Positions 31,178 to 43,092 of a stretch of DNA of 64,000 bases are shown one piece after another (position 1 is the stretch's first letter; each line of letters opens with the position of its first letter). This stretch comes from Metallyticus violacea. Lineage: Eukaryota; Arthropoda; Insecta; Mantodea; Metallyticidae. Where the stretch lies: NCBI GenBank assembly GCA_030762175.1, contig CM060843.1:32460001-32524000 (forward strand), given 5' to 3'. The notes below the pieces were generated by a model that saw only the letters and a program-made list of their open reading frames with translations, did not search any database and was not told the origin of the DNA. The translations under genes were made by a program, and so were the position numbers.

Positions 31178-32264
31178 AGGGTGTCCGCAAATGATTATAG
31201 CAGTTTTGAACTTATATTTTTTCTCTGTAGTATAAAATATAATTTTGAATCATAACTTAAATTGAAGAAATACTGAGAAGTTACCATAAAACAAATTACA
31301 AGTATTCAATATGGGATCCATTTGTAAAACAGCATACACCCAGCCAGTAGTCCATTTCTTGCCACACTGATGTTAGCACCTACAATTAATGATATGTAGG
31401 AATTCACACAGTGAAACGATCATAATATCTTAGGTAGATTAAAAGTAAGACTACATAAAATCATGTTAGCACATTAAAAACACTCTTGTGTAACTAATAT
31501 GTTAACATGATTTTAAGTAGTTTTACTTTTAATCTACCTAAGATTTTTTGATGTTAGATGCCTGGTGTAACTGATTCAATTGCTGCAACAATCCTCCATC
31601 TTAACTCAGGGAGGTCTGCACGTACCAGTGGCATGTATATATGATCTTTATGTACCCCCACAAGAAAACTTCACAGGAGGGTCAGATCTGGGGCCTCGGA
31701 GGACAACTGAGGAAAGCCAATGCATCCAGACCATAAAAACTAATCCAATATGGAGAAATTTTGCCTTTATGTAGGGGCCTTTAGCAACTGCAGACGATAT
31801 GGTCTGTGTTGGAAATGTTTTCTAAACCCCTTCCACACTGCCATTGTTATCTCTTGAGTTGCCCGCCCTTTAGATTTCTTAGAACTGCACATGAAAACTG
31901 TTCTGACCCTCTACACATTCTAATCTGACACACATGGTCATCTGGGGCTCTTTCCTTTACAGAGACTTCCCGTCATTTGGATCTGATTGTATCATATACA
32001 ATGCTGTTACCAGAAGGAAAGTTAAGACCAATTCTTCACCTATACGCAATCTGAACTAGATTATGTTTTGCAATTTCCAAGACATAAAAAGGTATTTGCA
32101 CACAAGTTGTCTTATTTTGTTTATTTTGTTACCATGGCTGCAAAACGAAATCTGCACATGTAGAATCATTACTCTTCAATTTAAGTTATGATTCAAAATT
32201 ATACTTTATACTATAGAGAAAAATTTGAAACTGCTATAATCATTTGTGTACACCCTGTATTCAA
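31178..32264 (-). mobile_element. Tc1/mariner-superfamily transposon with about 90-bp inverted ends
   Basis: Terminal inverted repeats start agggtgtccgcaaatgatta (left) and agggtgtacacaaatgatta (right, reverse strand) and run about 90 bp (to tcataacttaaattgaag). TA flanks both ends. The minus-strand interior holds transposase remnants: VWKGFRKHFQHRPYRLQLL near 31830, LTLLCKVFLWGYIKDHIY (about 31690-31640), LPELRWRIVAAIESVTPG, and the C-terminus VWQEMDYWLGVCCFTNGSHI (about 31370-31310). The family has a WGYxKDxVY segment after the third catalytic position. The catalytic centre is deleted. Confidence 0.75.
31428..31546. repeat. Hairpin element inside the Tc1-type transposon
   Basis: Arms atcttaggtagattaaaagt and its reverse complement acttttaatctacctaagat enclose catgttagcacattaaaaac. 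It interrupts the C-terminal transposase remnants, so it is a later insertion, possibly a small MITE or a PLE repeat. Confidence 0.7.
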
Positions 32265-32925
32265 TTTTTGGTTTCTATGTATAATATATATGAAAATGGA
32301 TTCTTGCAAAGAAGTGAAGGAGACATGCAAGAAAATTTCCTGGTAATCATGTTCTAGGTAGAGAAACTTTTCATCTAAAAAGTTATGAGAAAAGGATCTC
32401 TCAATGACAAGAAGCATGTTCCAAACTGCCATATTCTTACAGAAGAAATATTAGATATATTATATGAAATATAGGAATTTTTATGCAGATACCAGCAATG
32501 TATTGCTGCTTAGAAGCATCATTTTCAACATCAGTTAGATGGTTATTATGAGTTTTAAATAAAGTATCATTTTATGCTTTTACTAACTTTATGCGCAATG
32601 CTTCCCCACCCCAAATAAACATTCATGCTCAGTAACCCCTAAACTCAAATAACCTTACCATATTATATTTTCCTTTAATACTGACTTATCAGTATCAAAC
32701 TTCAATTATTTAAATCCATATAAACTGAAGTTTGAATTAGCAGAAGAAAATTTCCTATTTTGATATACATTGTTGAAGACCCCTCTACGAACAGTTGAAT
32801 TCAATGTGTTAACAACATCCTGTATATATACCACCCACCATTTCCCTGAAAACAATTCAAATATTCATCAGAGTTCACAGCCAGTTTAAGTTATAGATAG
32901 AAAAATTTCCAAACTTGTAGGCCAT
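32265..32925. other. Non-coding DNA
   Basis: AT-rich, nothing recognised. Confidence 0.4.
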
Positions 32926-33060
32926 GGTCAACTGGGCTTTTTCTTTCCAGACGTTTCATCTACTTCTGTGGTAGACATCTTCAGTTGCAGGGGCGATGTT
33001 GAAGTGTCCTGGCAGATGTCAAGATTGAGCTGTAGCCTTAGTAAGTCTCCATAAAAGAAA
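32926..33060 (-). repeat. PLE-type terminal repeat fragment
   Basis: Shares a layout with the 16.1-kb repeat: gatgaaacgt(c/t)tgga followed by ccatggcc. No coding sequence is attached. It ends in unique DNA on both sides. Confidence 0.6.
32947..32988 (-). ncRNA. Hammerhead ribozyme-like motif with good stem II
   Basis: The minus strand reads CUGAAGA, U, stem II GUCUAC-CACAGAA-GUAGAU (6 bp with one G-U), GAAA, then ACGUC, where ACGU is self-complementary. Core bases fit the consensus. Stem I is not evident beyond one pair. Confidence 0.55.
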
Positions 33061-34050
33061 AAATTCAAACAAGAATGGCACAGCGGAAACTCATCTATGG
33101 CTAATGAGACAAATATATATAAATTCACTGAATATTGAAAATAACCTCGTAAATTGATGGATAGAAAACAAAAGTCTACTCTTATGTTGCAAAACAAATA
33201 TCTACTATGCATTCCAATAACAAGTGCTTCTAAATAACATTAATTTAGTGAACTGGTTTACTAATAACAAGCAGAAGTAGTAAACTAGATCCAAATGTTT
33301 AAGATTATCTTTTAGTTGTTAATAATAATTTTAAAAAATAGATATCTATGTTATGTGTATTAGTGCATTATGTACCTAAGCAGTAGTTGTAGCACCATTT
33401 TCTTGAGAGGTATTCTAAACTGTAACTTTTTGCTTCTGAATATACTTATTTTATTACCATTCACAAAAAAGCAATTTAATCACATTTTATGTGAAGAAAG
33501 AATTATTAGTAGCCTCAAAGTAAATATTTTATTTAAAAGAAATTTTCCAACTTTAAATTGAAAACCTTTTTGCTTAAAGATTTGCAAGAGAAATATTTAT
33601 TATTAAAAGCTGTTCACATATACACATTTATGGTGTCTGCAACAAATATTGTAAAATTACTTCAAGCAATTTGATATTTTGGATGTTAAAAATTGTAAAA
33701 TAGCTTTACAAAAGAAATATAATTTAATTTAGAAGATAAAATGAATTGTAACTGTAATTTATGCACTTATGCTTAATGAAAATTTAATTGTTATGACTGC
33801 ATATTCTTAAAATACATAAATTTACTTTTTCCGCTAAATGCATCCATATAATTTCTTAGATACCCAACATTTCATTGTTTGAGTATTAAATGCCCATAAG
33901 TGAATGAAAATGTATTTCAGTATTCATTCATTTATGCAAAATAAATTTCTTTGACATTGGACATCAGTTTTCTTCTAGTGTCTTGTCGTTTTATAGTGGA
34001 GAAAGGTTCAAGACTGTTGGTATTCTGAGCATCCTGCAGGACATTTAGGG
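33061..34050. other. Non-coding DNA
   Basis: AT-rich, nothing recognised. aaatcaggtgaa at 34051-34062 is the left target duplication of PLE 5. Confidence 0.4.
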
Positions 34051-34062
34051 AAATCAGGTGAA

Positions 34063-35660
34063 TCAGTAATTTATACAAAAGCAGACAAAGGAAATAAAAT
34101 TGCCATTTTAGACCAGGAAGAATACACAAATAGAGTTGAGAATATGATGATAATGATAATGGGAGAAGCCTGTAAACCAATAGAAAAGAATCCACTCAAC
34201 CGATGCACAAAAAACTTGAGTAAGACATTAAACAAAGTGAATATACTGTCCACTACAGAAAAAATGAAAATCACACAGAGCAACCCGGTAATACCCAAAC
34301 TTTATGCACTTCCAAAAATACACAAAAATGATAACAGCATGAGACCAATAATTAATAACATAAATTCACCCACATACCAACTAGCAAAAAAACATCAACA
34401 TTTTCAATTCGTTTAAAAAATTCCAGAGCTTAAACATTAAAAATTCATTTGAGCTAGTTGAAAAACTTAAACATAGCAAAATAAAAACTGGGGATATAAT
34501 GGTGTCATTCGACGTGAAAGCCTTATTTCCAAGCATTCCAATAGAAAACTTAATGCAAAGTTTAAAAAAATGGTTAACATCTATAAACTTAAAATCAGAA
34601 GAAGTAGAAGATTTGCTGAAACTAACCGATATTTGCATCCAACAAAACTTCTTCAGTTTCAATCAAAAATATTACCAACAAGTTTCTGGCCTAGCTATGG
34701 GAAACCCTTTGTCTCCATTTCTGGCAAATCTTTTCATGAGTTCCTTCGAAGTACATATCACCAAAGCGTTCCCGTTGATCTTCAAGACATGGCATAGATA
34801 TGTGGATGACATATTTGCAATAATACCAAAAAAACATTCTACAGATGCATTGAAACTCCTTAACTTACAACACAAATCTATACAGTTTACCATAGAAGAA
34901 GAGAGAAATGGATGTCTCCCATTCCTTGATTTAAAAATAATAAGAAATGCAAACAGTCTTAGCTTTGGAATTCACAGGAAACACACAGAAAATTACATAA
35001 AAAATTATAGCTATAACCCCATCCCACATAAATATGCAGTGTTTCACAGTTTAGCACACAGACTAATCAACATCCCATTGACTGAAACCGAGTACATATA
35101 ATGAAGACGGCTATAACCAACGGTTTCAACACAGACTCAGTAACAAAAATCATCAATAAAGCTAAAAGACAAAAATCGATTAAGGAAGATTCCACACTAA
35201 GGAACACTGCAGACAGCTATAAATTCAAAAGTTTCACATACCACCCAACTTACCACAACAAATTTAAGAAGATATTCAAAAAACATGGAATTATGTTAGC
35301 CCCAAAGAACAAATATAATATAAAAAATTTAGTACATTGCACAATGAAAGATACCATCCCTACAGAGCAAAAATCAGGAATATATGAGATTAAATGTGCA
35401 GATTGTGAGCAGAGCTATATTGGAAAAACGAAAAGAAATTTAGAAATTTGAAGAAAAGAACATTTTAGGAACATTAGATTGAAACAGATAGACAAATCAG
35501 CAATAGCAGCTCATTTTTGCAACAAAAATCATGAAATAAAACCAGAAATTAAATTCTGAAACAATTTCACAACCCAATAGAACTATCTACATAGGAGAGA
35601 ATTTTCATTTTAAAAAATAAGAACAACTTAATGAATTTTGATTTTCCGCCGCTGGATGAA
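34063..35660 (+). pseudogene. PLE 5: RT and GIY-YIG coding region (decayed)
   Basis: Blocks in order: VIYTKADKGNKIAILDQEEY, IPKLYALPKIHKNDNSMRP, then after a frame shift near 34415 MVSFDVKALFPSIPIENL, GLAMGNPLSPFLANLFM, RYVDDIFAII (catalytic Asp pair, about 34800), FGIHRKHTENYIK, a stop at 35099, FKSFTYHPTYHNKFKKIF, and the endonuclease SGIYEIKCADC with SYIGKTKRN (about 35375-35440). A stop follows at 35450, before RKEHFRNIR. The RT catalytic residues are all preserved, so it was active when inserted, but frame shifts and at least two stops now prevent expression. Confidence 0.85.
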
Positions 35661-35751
35661 CTCAGCAAGTTTCTACTAGAACCACAAGATACACCACAGG
35701 AGCGAATGGACGTCCATCCCCCGTTTCGAACAACGGCATTCAGTCAACAAC

Positions 35752-35788
35752 AGCCGATGATGGGAGGAACCTCTCCCGAAACTAGTCC
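35752..35788 (+). ncRNA. Hammerhead-like motif, PLE 5 3' end (core mutated)
   Basis: CCGAUGA, U, stem II GGGAG-GAACCU-CUCCC, GAAA, ACUAGUC. The second core base is C instead of U. Stem III ACUAGU equals that of the PLE dimer. Confidence 0.5.
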
Positions 35789-35907
35789 AAAGTTTTAAAT
35801 AAGTAAGTGGAGTTAGTGTAATCAACTGAACACATTAATGTAGTATATATTACCACTCCATTGTCTACAGCTTCGTAAGTACAATTTTTACTTAAAAATC
35901 AGGTGAA

Positions 35908-36985
35908 ATTTAAATATTTGACCAGATCTCCGAGACTTTGCAATTGCTTTCTAACTGACCAAACATAAACCAATTTATACTGTAGTTTTTCAGTTCTCTA
36001 GTATTTCTAGAATTTTCCATTCAACAATGTTGCACACAAACTACTTGCTTGGATATTGCAAATTGCACCCCATTGGGTGTCTCATCACCTTAAGATGTTA
36101 AAAAATGGCACCACTACACCCTTGCAAAGGCAGGGGATTATGCTGCAGGAATGTTATGGTATGCTGATTCTGTAAATGGTTGATGTGTTTCTACCATTTT
36201 TTCCCTATCCTCATATGAAGTGCTTTATCTATTTTTATAACAAACTTTCAAAACAGATGTACACTGAATAAATCATCCACAATAACCGCTTAGTTTATAT
36301 TCACATCAGCCTAAAGCCTGCTATAAAGATGGAGTGGTTGAAATTCTGCTTGATTAAACTTGCCTGGTTGATGTTTTTTTTACAGTTGTATCATTTATTT
36401 GAGAAATAACCCTATTCAAAATTACCTATAAAATTACATGTTAGTGGAAAAATAATAAAAACTGTTCTGTGACACAACACCTTAATAAAAGCGATGTATT
36501 TTATTGAATACAGTTAAGTGGATTAATAATAATATTTTGACATTCACAGTTTTAAGTATCTTGTCCATTCTTGAGAAATATTAAAGATCTTGGAAAAGTG
36601 CAATTTCTCAAATAAGCATGAAGATCACCATAATAACTTCAAATAAAAAACTTATCTCATACTATATTGAATAACTTTGGTGCTTTCAAACACCTAATCT
36701 CAGAAATGGAATTGTGAGCCAGTTATAGATTTCTTTCTAGAATTTTTTAACTATTTCTGTGTCAGGGAGGTATGCTGATTTCTTTCCGAGGTCCACCTCC
36801 ATTTTTTTGACGTGAGATGGCATTTTTCCTAGTTGATGTGCTTTCTTTATAAGCAGTGAAGGTTTCTGAGATGTCAGTTTGAATTCACTCTTTGTCAGGT
36901 CATCTATAAATTAACGGCAATCGCACTTACATTCCTGAAACTTGAGTTAGAGAACTGCCAGAAAGTAGCTCCATTGAAACTAATT
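35908..36985. other. Non-coding DNA
   Basis: AT-rich, nothing recognised. Confidence 0.4.
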
Positions 36986-36989
36986 TTCT

Positions 36990-37150
36990 TTCAATATTAA
37001 TTAAATTTGGAATTCAACGCAGTAAAGAACGAATTAATAATCTCTTCTGAGTTGAACTATTTAAACAAACTCTAGTTGGTCTCACTGGAGATATACTTGG
37101 GATATACTAGGGACATCCTCATCCACATCCTCAAATATTAAAAAAGCTTG
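36990..37150 (+). repeat. PLE-type repeat fragment related to 27.66 kb
   Basis: Shares tttggaattcaacgcagtaa and gaattaataatctcttctga with the inverted repeat at 27660-27915, then ends near a variant gggacatcctcatccacatc block. Confidence 0.5.
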
Positions 37151-37199
37151 TCTAACAACTGAGGAAGAAAAGATAGGCTTCTTCCACAGCAGTACACTT

Positions 37200-39117
37200 T
37201 AGCCAAGAATGGGAAAAATTTAAACATAAGGTAGGAGGTATATGCTTAAAGTTCTAAGGAACTAAAAAATTTAATTTTTAGAGATATTAATACAGACCAT
37301 GCAAAGAACTTTCAACTATACAGTAAAAGAGAGCATGTTGCACATATAGATACATTAAAAATATGTTCTTGTCATCAATAGCTCCAGAAAGTTTGAAAAT
37401 GCATTGTGTGTCCGAGTTAAGTTACAAGAGAGCATTTGAAATTGCAAAATCTCCATCCAGCTTGTTACAAGATGAATTCATGAAAACATCACAGCAAATT
37501 GCTGCAGAAATTTTAAACCCCAATCAATATCTGTTTGCATCTGTAAGCCGGTCTCACATCATTATAACACAAGATCTCTCTGGACACATTCTTAATCAGT
37601 TACAGGAAATTCTAGGTAGTTTTCATTGCATTTTCCTTAACATTGGATGAAAGCACTGAGGTGAGTAGTACGGTCCATTTATGTATATTTCTAGAGTGTC
37701 AACTGAAAATTAGAAGTAACAGAAGAATTGATTGATTGGGTTTATTTACATATTTATTTATTTATTATTTATTTATTTATGTCTTTAACATCTCAGGCCA
37801 TCAGCGTCCCATTCAATTCAGGGTGTGAAACAGCAGACAAATTTTGCTCAGAGCCTCTTTTTTCAGGCTTGAGATTCTTTTTCATGTTGTATGTGGACAC
37901 AGGACCCACGGCTTTATTTCCCTTCCAAAGGAAGCCATACTTAGGTTTTTACGCCCAAAAAAATCCATCAGTCTTGGCCGGGTTTGAACCCACGATCTTA
38001 GGTTTAGGAGGCAAATATGGTTACCTAATAGAAGAAATATTAGATAATGTTCCAATGAGAGGCACAACAGCCATACACATTTTAGCACATATCACAGAGA
38101 CTATTGAAAATGTAGGTTTTCCTTGGAACTTATTATGTCTACAACAACCAATGGTATTCCAGCAATGCTAGTGTGCAATGTGGGGTTTGTGCAGTTATTG
38201 AAGAATAACTTCCAGGACAGAAAATAGTTTCTTTTCATTGCATTATCCATCAAGAGCATTTATGTGCTGAAGTAAATTTCCTTGCATAATGGATGTTGTG
38301 AAAGTAATCAACAGAATTAGAGCAGACTAAAAACACAGGCAGTTTAAAGAATTTCTCAAGAATCTTGAAACCGAGTACTTTGACACACCATATTATCCAA
38401 AAGTCTGTTGGCTGAGCTGGGGAAGACTACAAAGCCATTTTTTGAGCTTGTTGAGGAAATAGATTTGTTCATGGAAATAAATTGTTCACAAATACCAGAA
38501 TTTCAAAATGGCACGTGGAGATTGGTTAGTGGATTTGATTAGGCATCTCAATGTATTAACAAGAATCTTCCATGGAAACAATCAACTCTTAACACAGCTT
38601 TAAGATTCAATAGATTCAATTCAAGGCCAAACTGCATCTATAGAACTGTAAGCTGTCCACAAGAAAATAAATGTTCTCATTTCTCTACATTAGCATCTTT
38701 GGAAATCTCACTGAAAAGCTCTGTTTAGAACATGTCACTCCAATTCTTCATTACTTGAAGAATTAATTCCCAATTTGTAGACATTACAGCCATTGAAAAT
38801 GATCTCCAAATCTTTGCAAACCCATTTTGTTGTGGTTGCAGATAATATCCCTCCATTTTTCAAATGGAAATAAATGAACTTATGATCAAGAGCTACATTC
38901 AAAATACTAGAACAGGAACAGCTTGAATCAATTCTACGAAGATTTTCCTCTGTCATTTTTCCTGCAGCTGCAAAAGCATTCTGCCAGACATTTGTCCATG
39001 TTTGGTTCTACATATTTATACATGCAATTAATTACAAAGTTGAAAGAAACTAAATCTTGCTATAGAAACAAACTTACATATTATAATTTGAAGTGTGCAT
39101 TAGCAGTAGTCGGGTAA
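37200..39117 (+). pseudogene. hAT-type transposase relic (ZBED/SCAND3-like), split by a SINE
   Basis: In order: SELSYKRAFEIAKSPSSLL (37400), LDESTEVSS at about 37650 after a shift, then beyond the SINE VPMRGTTAIHILAHITETIE (38050), CIMDVVKVINRIRA (about 38285), QFKEFLKNLETEYFDT, WLVDLIRHLNVLTRIFHGN (about 38525) and the C-terminal dimerisation block MFGSTYLYMQLITKLKETKS (about 39000-39060). The order and motifs match transposases of the hAT superfamily close to vertebrate ZBED5/SCAND3-type proteins. Stops and frame shifts are numerous. No terminal repeats found. The N-terminal zinc finger is not seen. Confidence 0.75.
37741..38025 (-). mobile_element. tRNA-Glu-like SINE, copy 5, inside the hAT relic
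   Basis: Body and B box (gggtttgaaccca) on the minus strand; an A-rich tail made of attt repeats at the left end. The first 20 or so bases of the head are missing. It separates the two halves of the transposase. Confidence 0.85.
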
Positions 39118-39695
39118 TAGCTAAAAATATAGACAAATTAATATAAAACAAACGATGTCAGAAAACCATAATATACTAGAGAAATGAACATCATAAGGTT
39201 GCAATAATATATTTTAAATACTTGCCTATGTATTAGATGCACACTATAACTAAACATCTTTTCAATGTTATTATAATATGAACTTTGTTGAATGAATTAT
39301 CCTTAGAAGAAAGGATGAAGCTTCACTAACTGCAGCCCGGAAGTAAAAATTTTAAACTAATAGATTTTTATATATGTGTGTGTGAATCTTATAAACCAGA
39401 AGATTCCATGGAATAGTGCAGTTCATATGGCATAACAGCTTCCACACGCCTCTTTTTTATAAGTTGAAAGTGGAATGCACATATTGAAGTTTCACCAAAG
39501 AAAAGATATTATTATGCGATCATTTGTTATTTTTCATATTCTTATAGAACAATTTTTATTTCAACATAATTATTATAGTTTAACAAATTATAGGAAATTG
39601 TATTAAGTTGATTAAGAAAATAGCAATTCAATAGGAGTTGGATAATTTCAGTTAATACCAGAGCATGTGTACCTACAAATTAAGATATATAGCTT
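39118..39695. other. Non-coding DNA
   Basis: AT-rich, nothing recognised. Confidence 0.4.
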
Positions 39696-39990
39696 GATTT
39701 TTTTTTTTTTTTTTTTAATACTGTTTAATGCTCATTTTTACTGCTGAGGCATCACAGGCAGTGGACACTGGTGATAAATGAGATGAAATGCTAAATTTGG
39801 AAAGATTTTTTTTTAAGGCAGGAAAGTTCCAGGCCTAAGTTTAAGGTACCTCTCCAACTTTGCCATTTGCCATTTATACTGAGGAAAACCTGGAAAAACC
39901 TCAGTCAGAGAGGATAGTCTTGACAGAAATTGAACCCATACCACCTGCTCACAAGTTCATGCCTTAACAACCTTGACCAACTTGTATATT
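39696..39990 (-). mobile_element. tRNA-Ser-like SINE, copy 4
   Basis: Long T tract at 39699-39716 (tail), body gctgaggcatcacaggcagt, ttccaggcctaagtttaagg, and a degraded head. All copies of this family in the window share minus orientation. Confidence 0.75.
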
Positions 39991-40009
39991 TCAATGTGGT
40001 GATGTCTTT

Positions 40010-40285
40010 TATTTGTTTTTATTTTTTTAATTTTTCTATTTTGCTTGTGACCAGATCTATGATTTTCTGTGCTATATCTATGATATTTTGGTATTGAGAT
40101 TTGTATTCTGTCTTGCTAGTTGGTAGGTTTGTTAATATGAATGTGAAGTTGTTGATTATTGCAAGTTTATGTTGTTTTGTATTGTGGCGTTGTTTTTATG
40201 TAATAATCTATATGGGTATCTTTTCTGAATATGCCAAATTCTAGTATATTGTTATTTTTAATTTTTTTTTATATTCAGGAAGGGA
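40010..40285 (-). pseudogene. PLE thumb-region fragment
   Basis: The reverse strand reads NNNILEFGIFRKDTHIDYYI followed by a degraded QYKTT block, matching the conserved region after the RT palm in the other PLEs here. About 270 bp survive. Confidence 0.65.
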
Positions 40286-43090
40286 AGAACCTTGTAAGTG
40301 GAATAAAATTAGTGAAATTTCATGATTTTCTCATAAAAACATTGCAATATTAGATATGTGTTGGTTCTAAAATAAGTGATTCAGTTCTTTTTAAGCGCTT
40401 GAGGCTAAAGGCTGCTTCTCTGCATTATATAGGGCCCACCAGCTGCTTCAAGTTTACATAGGGATCCCTCCGAAGCATGCCTGAGGCGCTACCCTAGTAG
40501 GTTATTCCAAGGCCAGCACCTAGTTTTCAAAACCAGTGTCCCTTTAAGGGATCGAAGCAGATATGCTACTAAGGTAAGTATTTGCTCTCTGGCTAAGCTG
40601 CTAGTCTTCTCTCGGCATGACCTAATCCAGCATAAGCTTCCACAATTGTGCAGAATGCTAACGTGAACATTTTAACATAACTCGCCATCCCTATGCAGCA
40701 TAGTAGCACATCATTGCACATACATCATATCATGATATGATACTGCCACTCTAACCAATCAGAACTACTTCAAAGACAAAGATTAGATGGCCTAGATTGA
40801 TGTCCTCCTAGTAATGTCAGAAAAACCATGGGAAGTCAGTGTCCACAAAACTCATACCAGAGCATCTGAAAGTCCACCCCTACTGTGATGCTTTTTGGCT
40901 TAAAAAAGTATTGTCAATGTGAAATATAACCACCCTAATAAGTTAAGATATAATCTTGTGCACACACATAAAAAAGTTGATGGATTTACATTAAGTTTAA
41001 TGTTTGAGAATAGGTTTATTCATTTGTTTTTATTTCCCAGAATTGCCACTAAGGGGTTACGCAGATTACAAGAGGAGAACCACCTGAAAAAAGACAGGTT
41101 ATTTTCACATTATACCGGAAACAGCAGCATGACAACACAATAATAAAATATGGAAATTGCTGTCAATATGCATTGTAAGTAGATCATTTAGTCTGGTCAC
41201 ATGTTACATCTATTTGTGATATATTTAATGACTCCTAAATGTGCCATTAATGCCGTGAAAATGGTGGCTAGCTGCAAGAACTCTTATTGATGATGGTTAG
41301 TTGCACAGGGTGGTACAGAGAATAGTGGCCATAATTTTTTAATTCCTTTCAAACCAAATGGGACCTTCTGGGGAATAGCCAGTACTCAACAAGAGAGGAA
41401 CCATATATATTCACAAGCAGTGGCTTGCTACAAGTGAAAAAAAGAGCCATTCTTTCACTGACCTGCAAATTTTGCAAACTTCGTGATTTTTATCAAACCT
41501 TGCAGAGCAACGAATAAGTGGCATTGTAATTCATTTCTAATAAATTTTTTTCAAGTAGCCAACCACTCCAACACCCTGACGACACAATGCTGCTGACCCA
41601 AGGGAAAACCAGTTTATCTCTATTTTGAGATACTGGTCATTAAACAGGGGATAAATTTTTCCTGCCCTGATAGGTGACCTGCTTCTTCTCTAGCTGAAAA
41701 TATTGTTATTGCTTCTATTACATTTTGCACATTCAAAAACACAAACTATTGCAAACTTTCACATGATCATTACCTTCAACACTTACAATACCTTCAAGAC
41801 CCTGCACTTAACCTTTCGCAACTACATCTTGCAGAGTGAAGAATGATGCAAATTCCCCATTGACACCACAAATCTTAAAACTTCACACAATCCTAAGTAT
41901 CTCCTTACATTAACTTTAAATTTACTCTGATGCTTTTACTCCTGCCTTTAATCCACCATTAATATGAGTGCCTCTAGTGAAACTCTGGGAAACAAAAACA
42001 AATTTATAAGGAGGCCTATTCTCAAGCATTATCTAGAATTATTTCATTCTAATATGAAAATGTTAAGTAACAAGCACAGGATTAATATATCATACTAATT
42101 GCAAATGGATATTAACTTTAACTGGGGTACAAAAAAGATTATATTAAATGGTCAGCAACTACTGAATTGGTTTTAATTACATAAATATTACACATCTAAT
42201 AAATGATTAAGGTATTGAATGCCCAAATCTGTATTTTTTGCTTTACTTTCCATGTAATTATTACCTGTATTTTTGTCTTTATTACTTCACTCTTTCCTAA
42301 TTATCTGTTTTCACATATGCTTTATAATTCCCATTATATTACTATTTCTTCCCATTAATAAGTTGGCAACGCTTTTTTTTTGCAGTCTCTTCTGTAAACC
42401 TTAACATATAACAGGGGTCAGATGCCCCTCTTATGACACAGCCTTTCCCAAGAGCTTAATTTCTTCCAGTTCTTGTACAGCAAAATATCATTTATTCTTT
42501 ACCCAAAAAAAAGGTACGGAAACTTTATCAATAGGATTTATGGTTAAAAAATTAATAAATTTAATTACTTTTTTTACATATTGTAAAAATAATGTATACA
42601 GTTTAGCGACTTAATATTGAAATTTCTGCAAATTACCAACTATAAAAATATGTACCTTAATCTCTAGCTAATACAAGTGTGCTAAAGTTTTGCGCCATTG
42701 CAAGTTAATGGTCTTCGCAATTAGTATATTCAACAATCTGCTTACAATTCCCTCAAACTGCTGGTACGAAAAAATCACATGATGCTTCTTATTTGAATTA
42801 TAATTATTATTAGAACTTTTAGACAAGGCCCGACTCTCTATAACTCTTTACAACTATTCTCCGCAAAGCACTATAAAATAAAGAAATTTCTAACCTTACA
42901 CCAAGCCAGACACTCCAAGTTTACAATTATTCTTCTCAAAGCACTATTACAGAAAGTTTTCGCTAGTACTGTAATGATAATGTGAGCCGCTGATATTAGA
43001 AATGTGCTAACTCACGGCATCAGACGCGTGTTGATAGACACTGGTGGGGATCGTACGAAACGTCCAGCTTAAAATCCAAATTGGCGTTAT
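40286..43090. other. Non-coding DNA
   Basis: Mostly AT-rich. A segment at about 40390-40640 is richer in G+C and shows no protein frame; it includes a caaggccagcacc block and ctaaggtaagtatt, a good donor-like site on the plus strand. A 74-codon open stretch at 40919-41143 is unrecognised. Confidence 0.4.
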
Positions 43091-43092
43091 AT

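Larger units (their letters stand above)
34063..35895 (+). mobile_element. Penelope-like element 5 with a 12-bp target duplication
   Basis: A 5'-truncated PLE starting inside the RT domain and ending with the terminal repeat and accactccattgtctacagc, which also occurs in the nested PLE at 1.87 kb. The direct repeat aaatcaggtgaa flanks it (34051-34062, 35896-35907). It carries decayed RT and GIY-YIG coding sequence and one terminal repeat only, so it is a simple truncated insertion. Confidence 0.85.
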
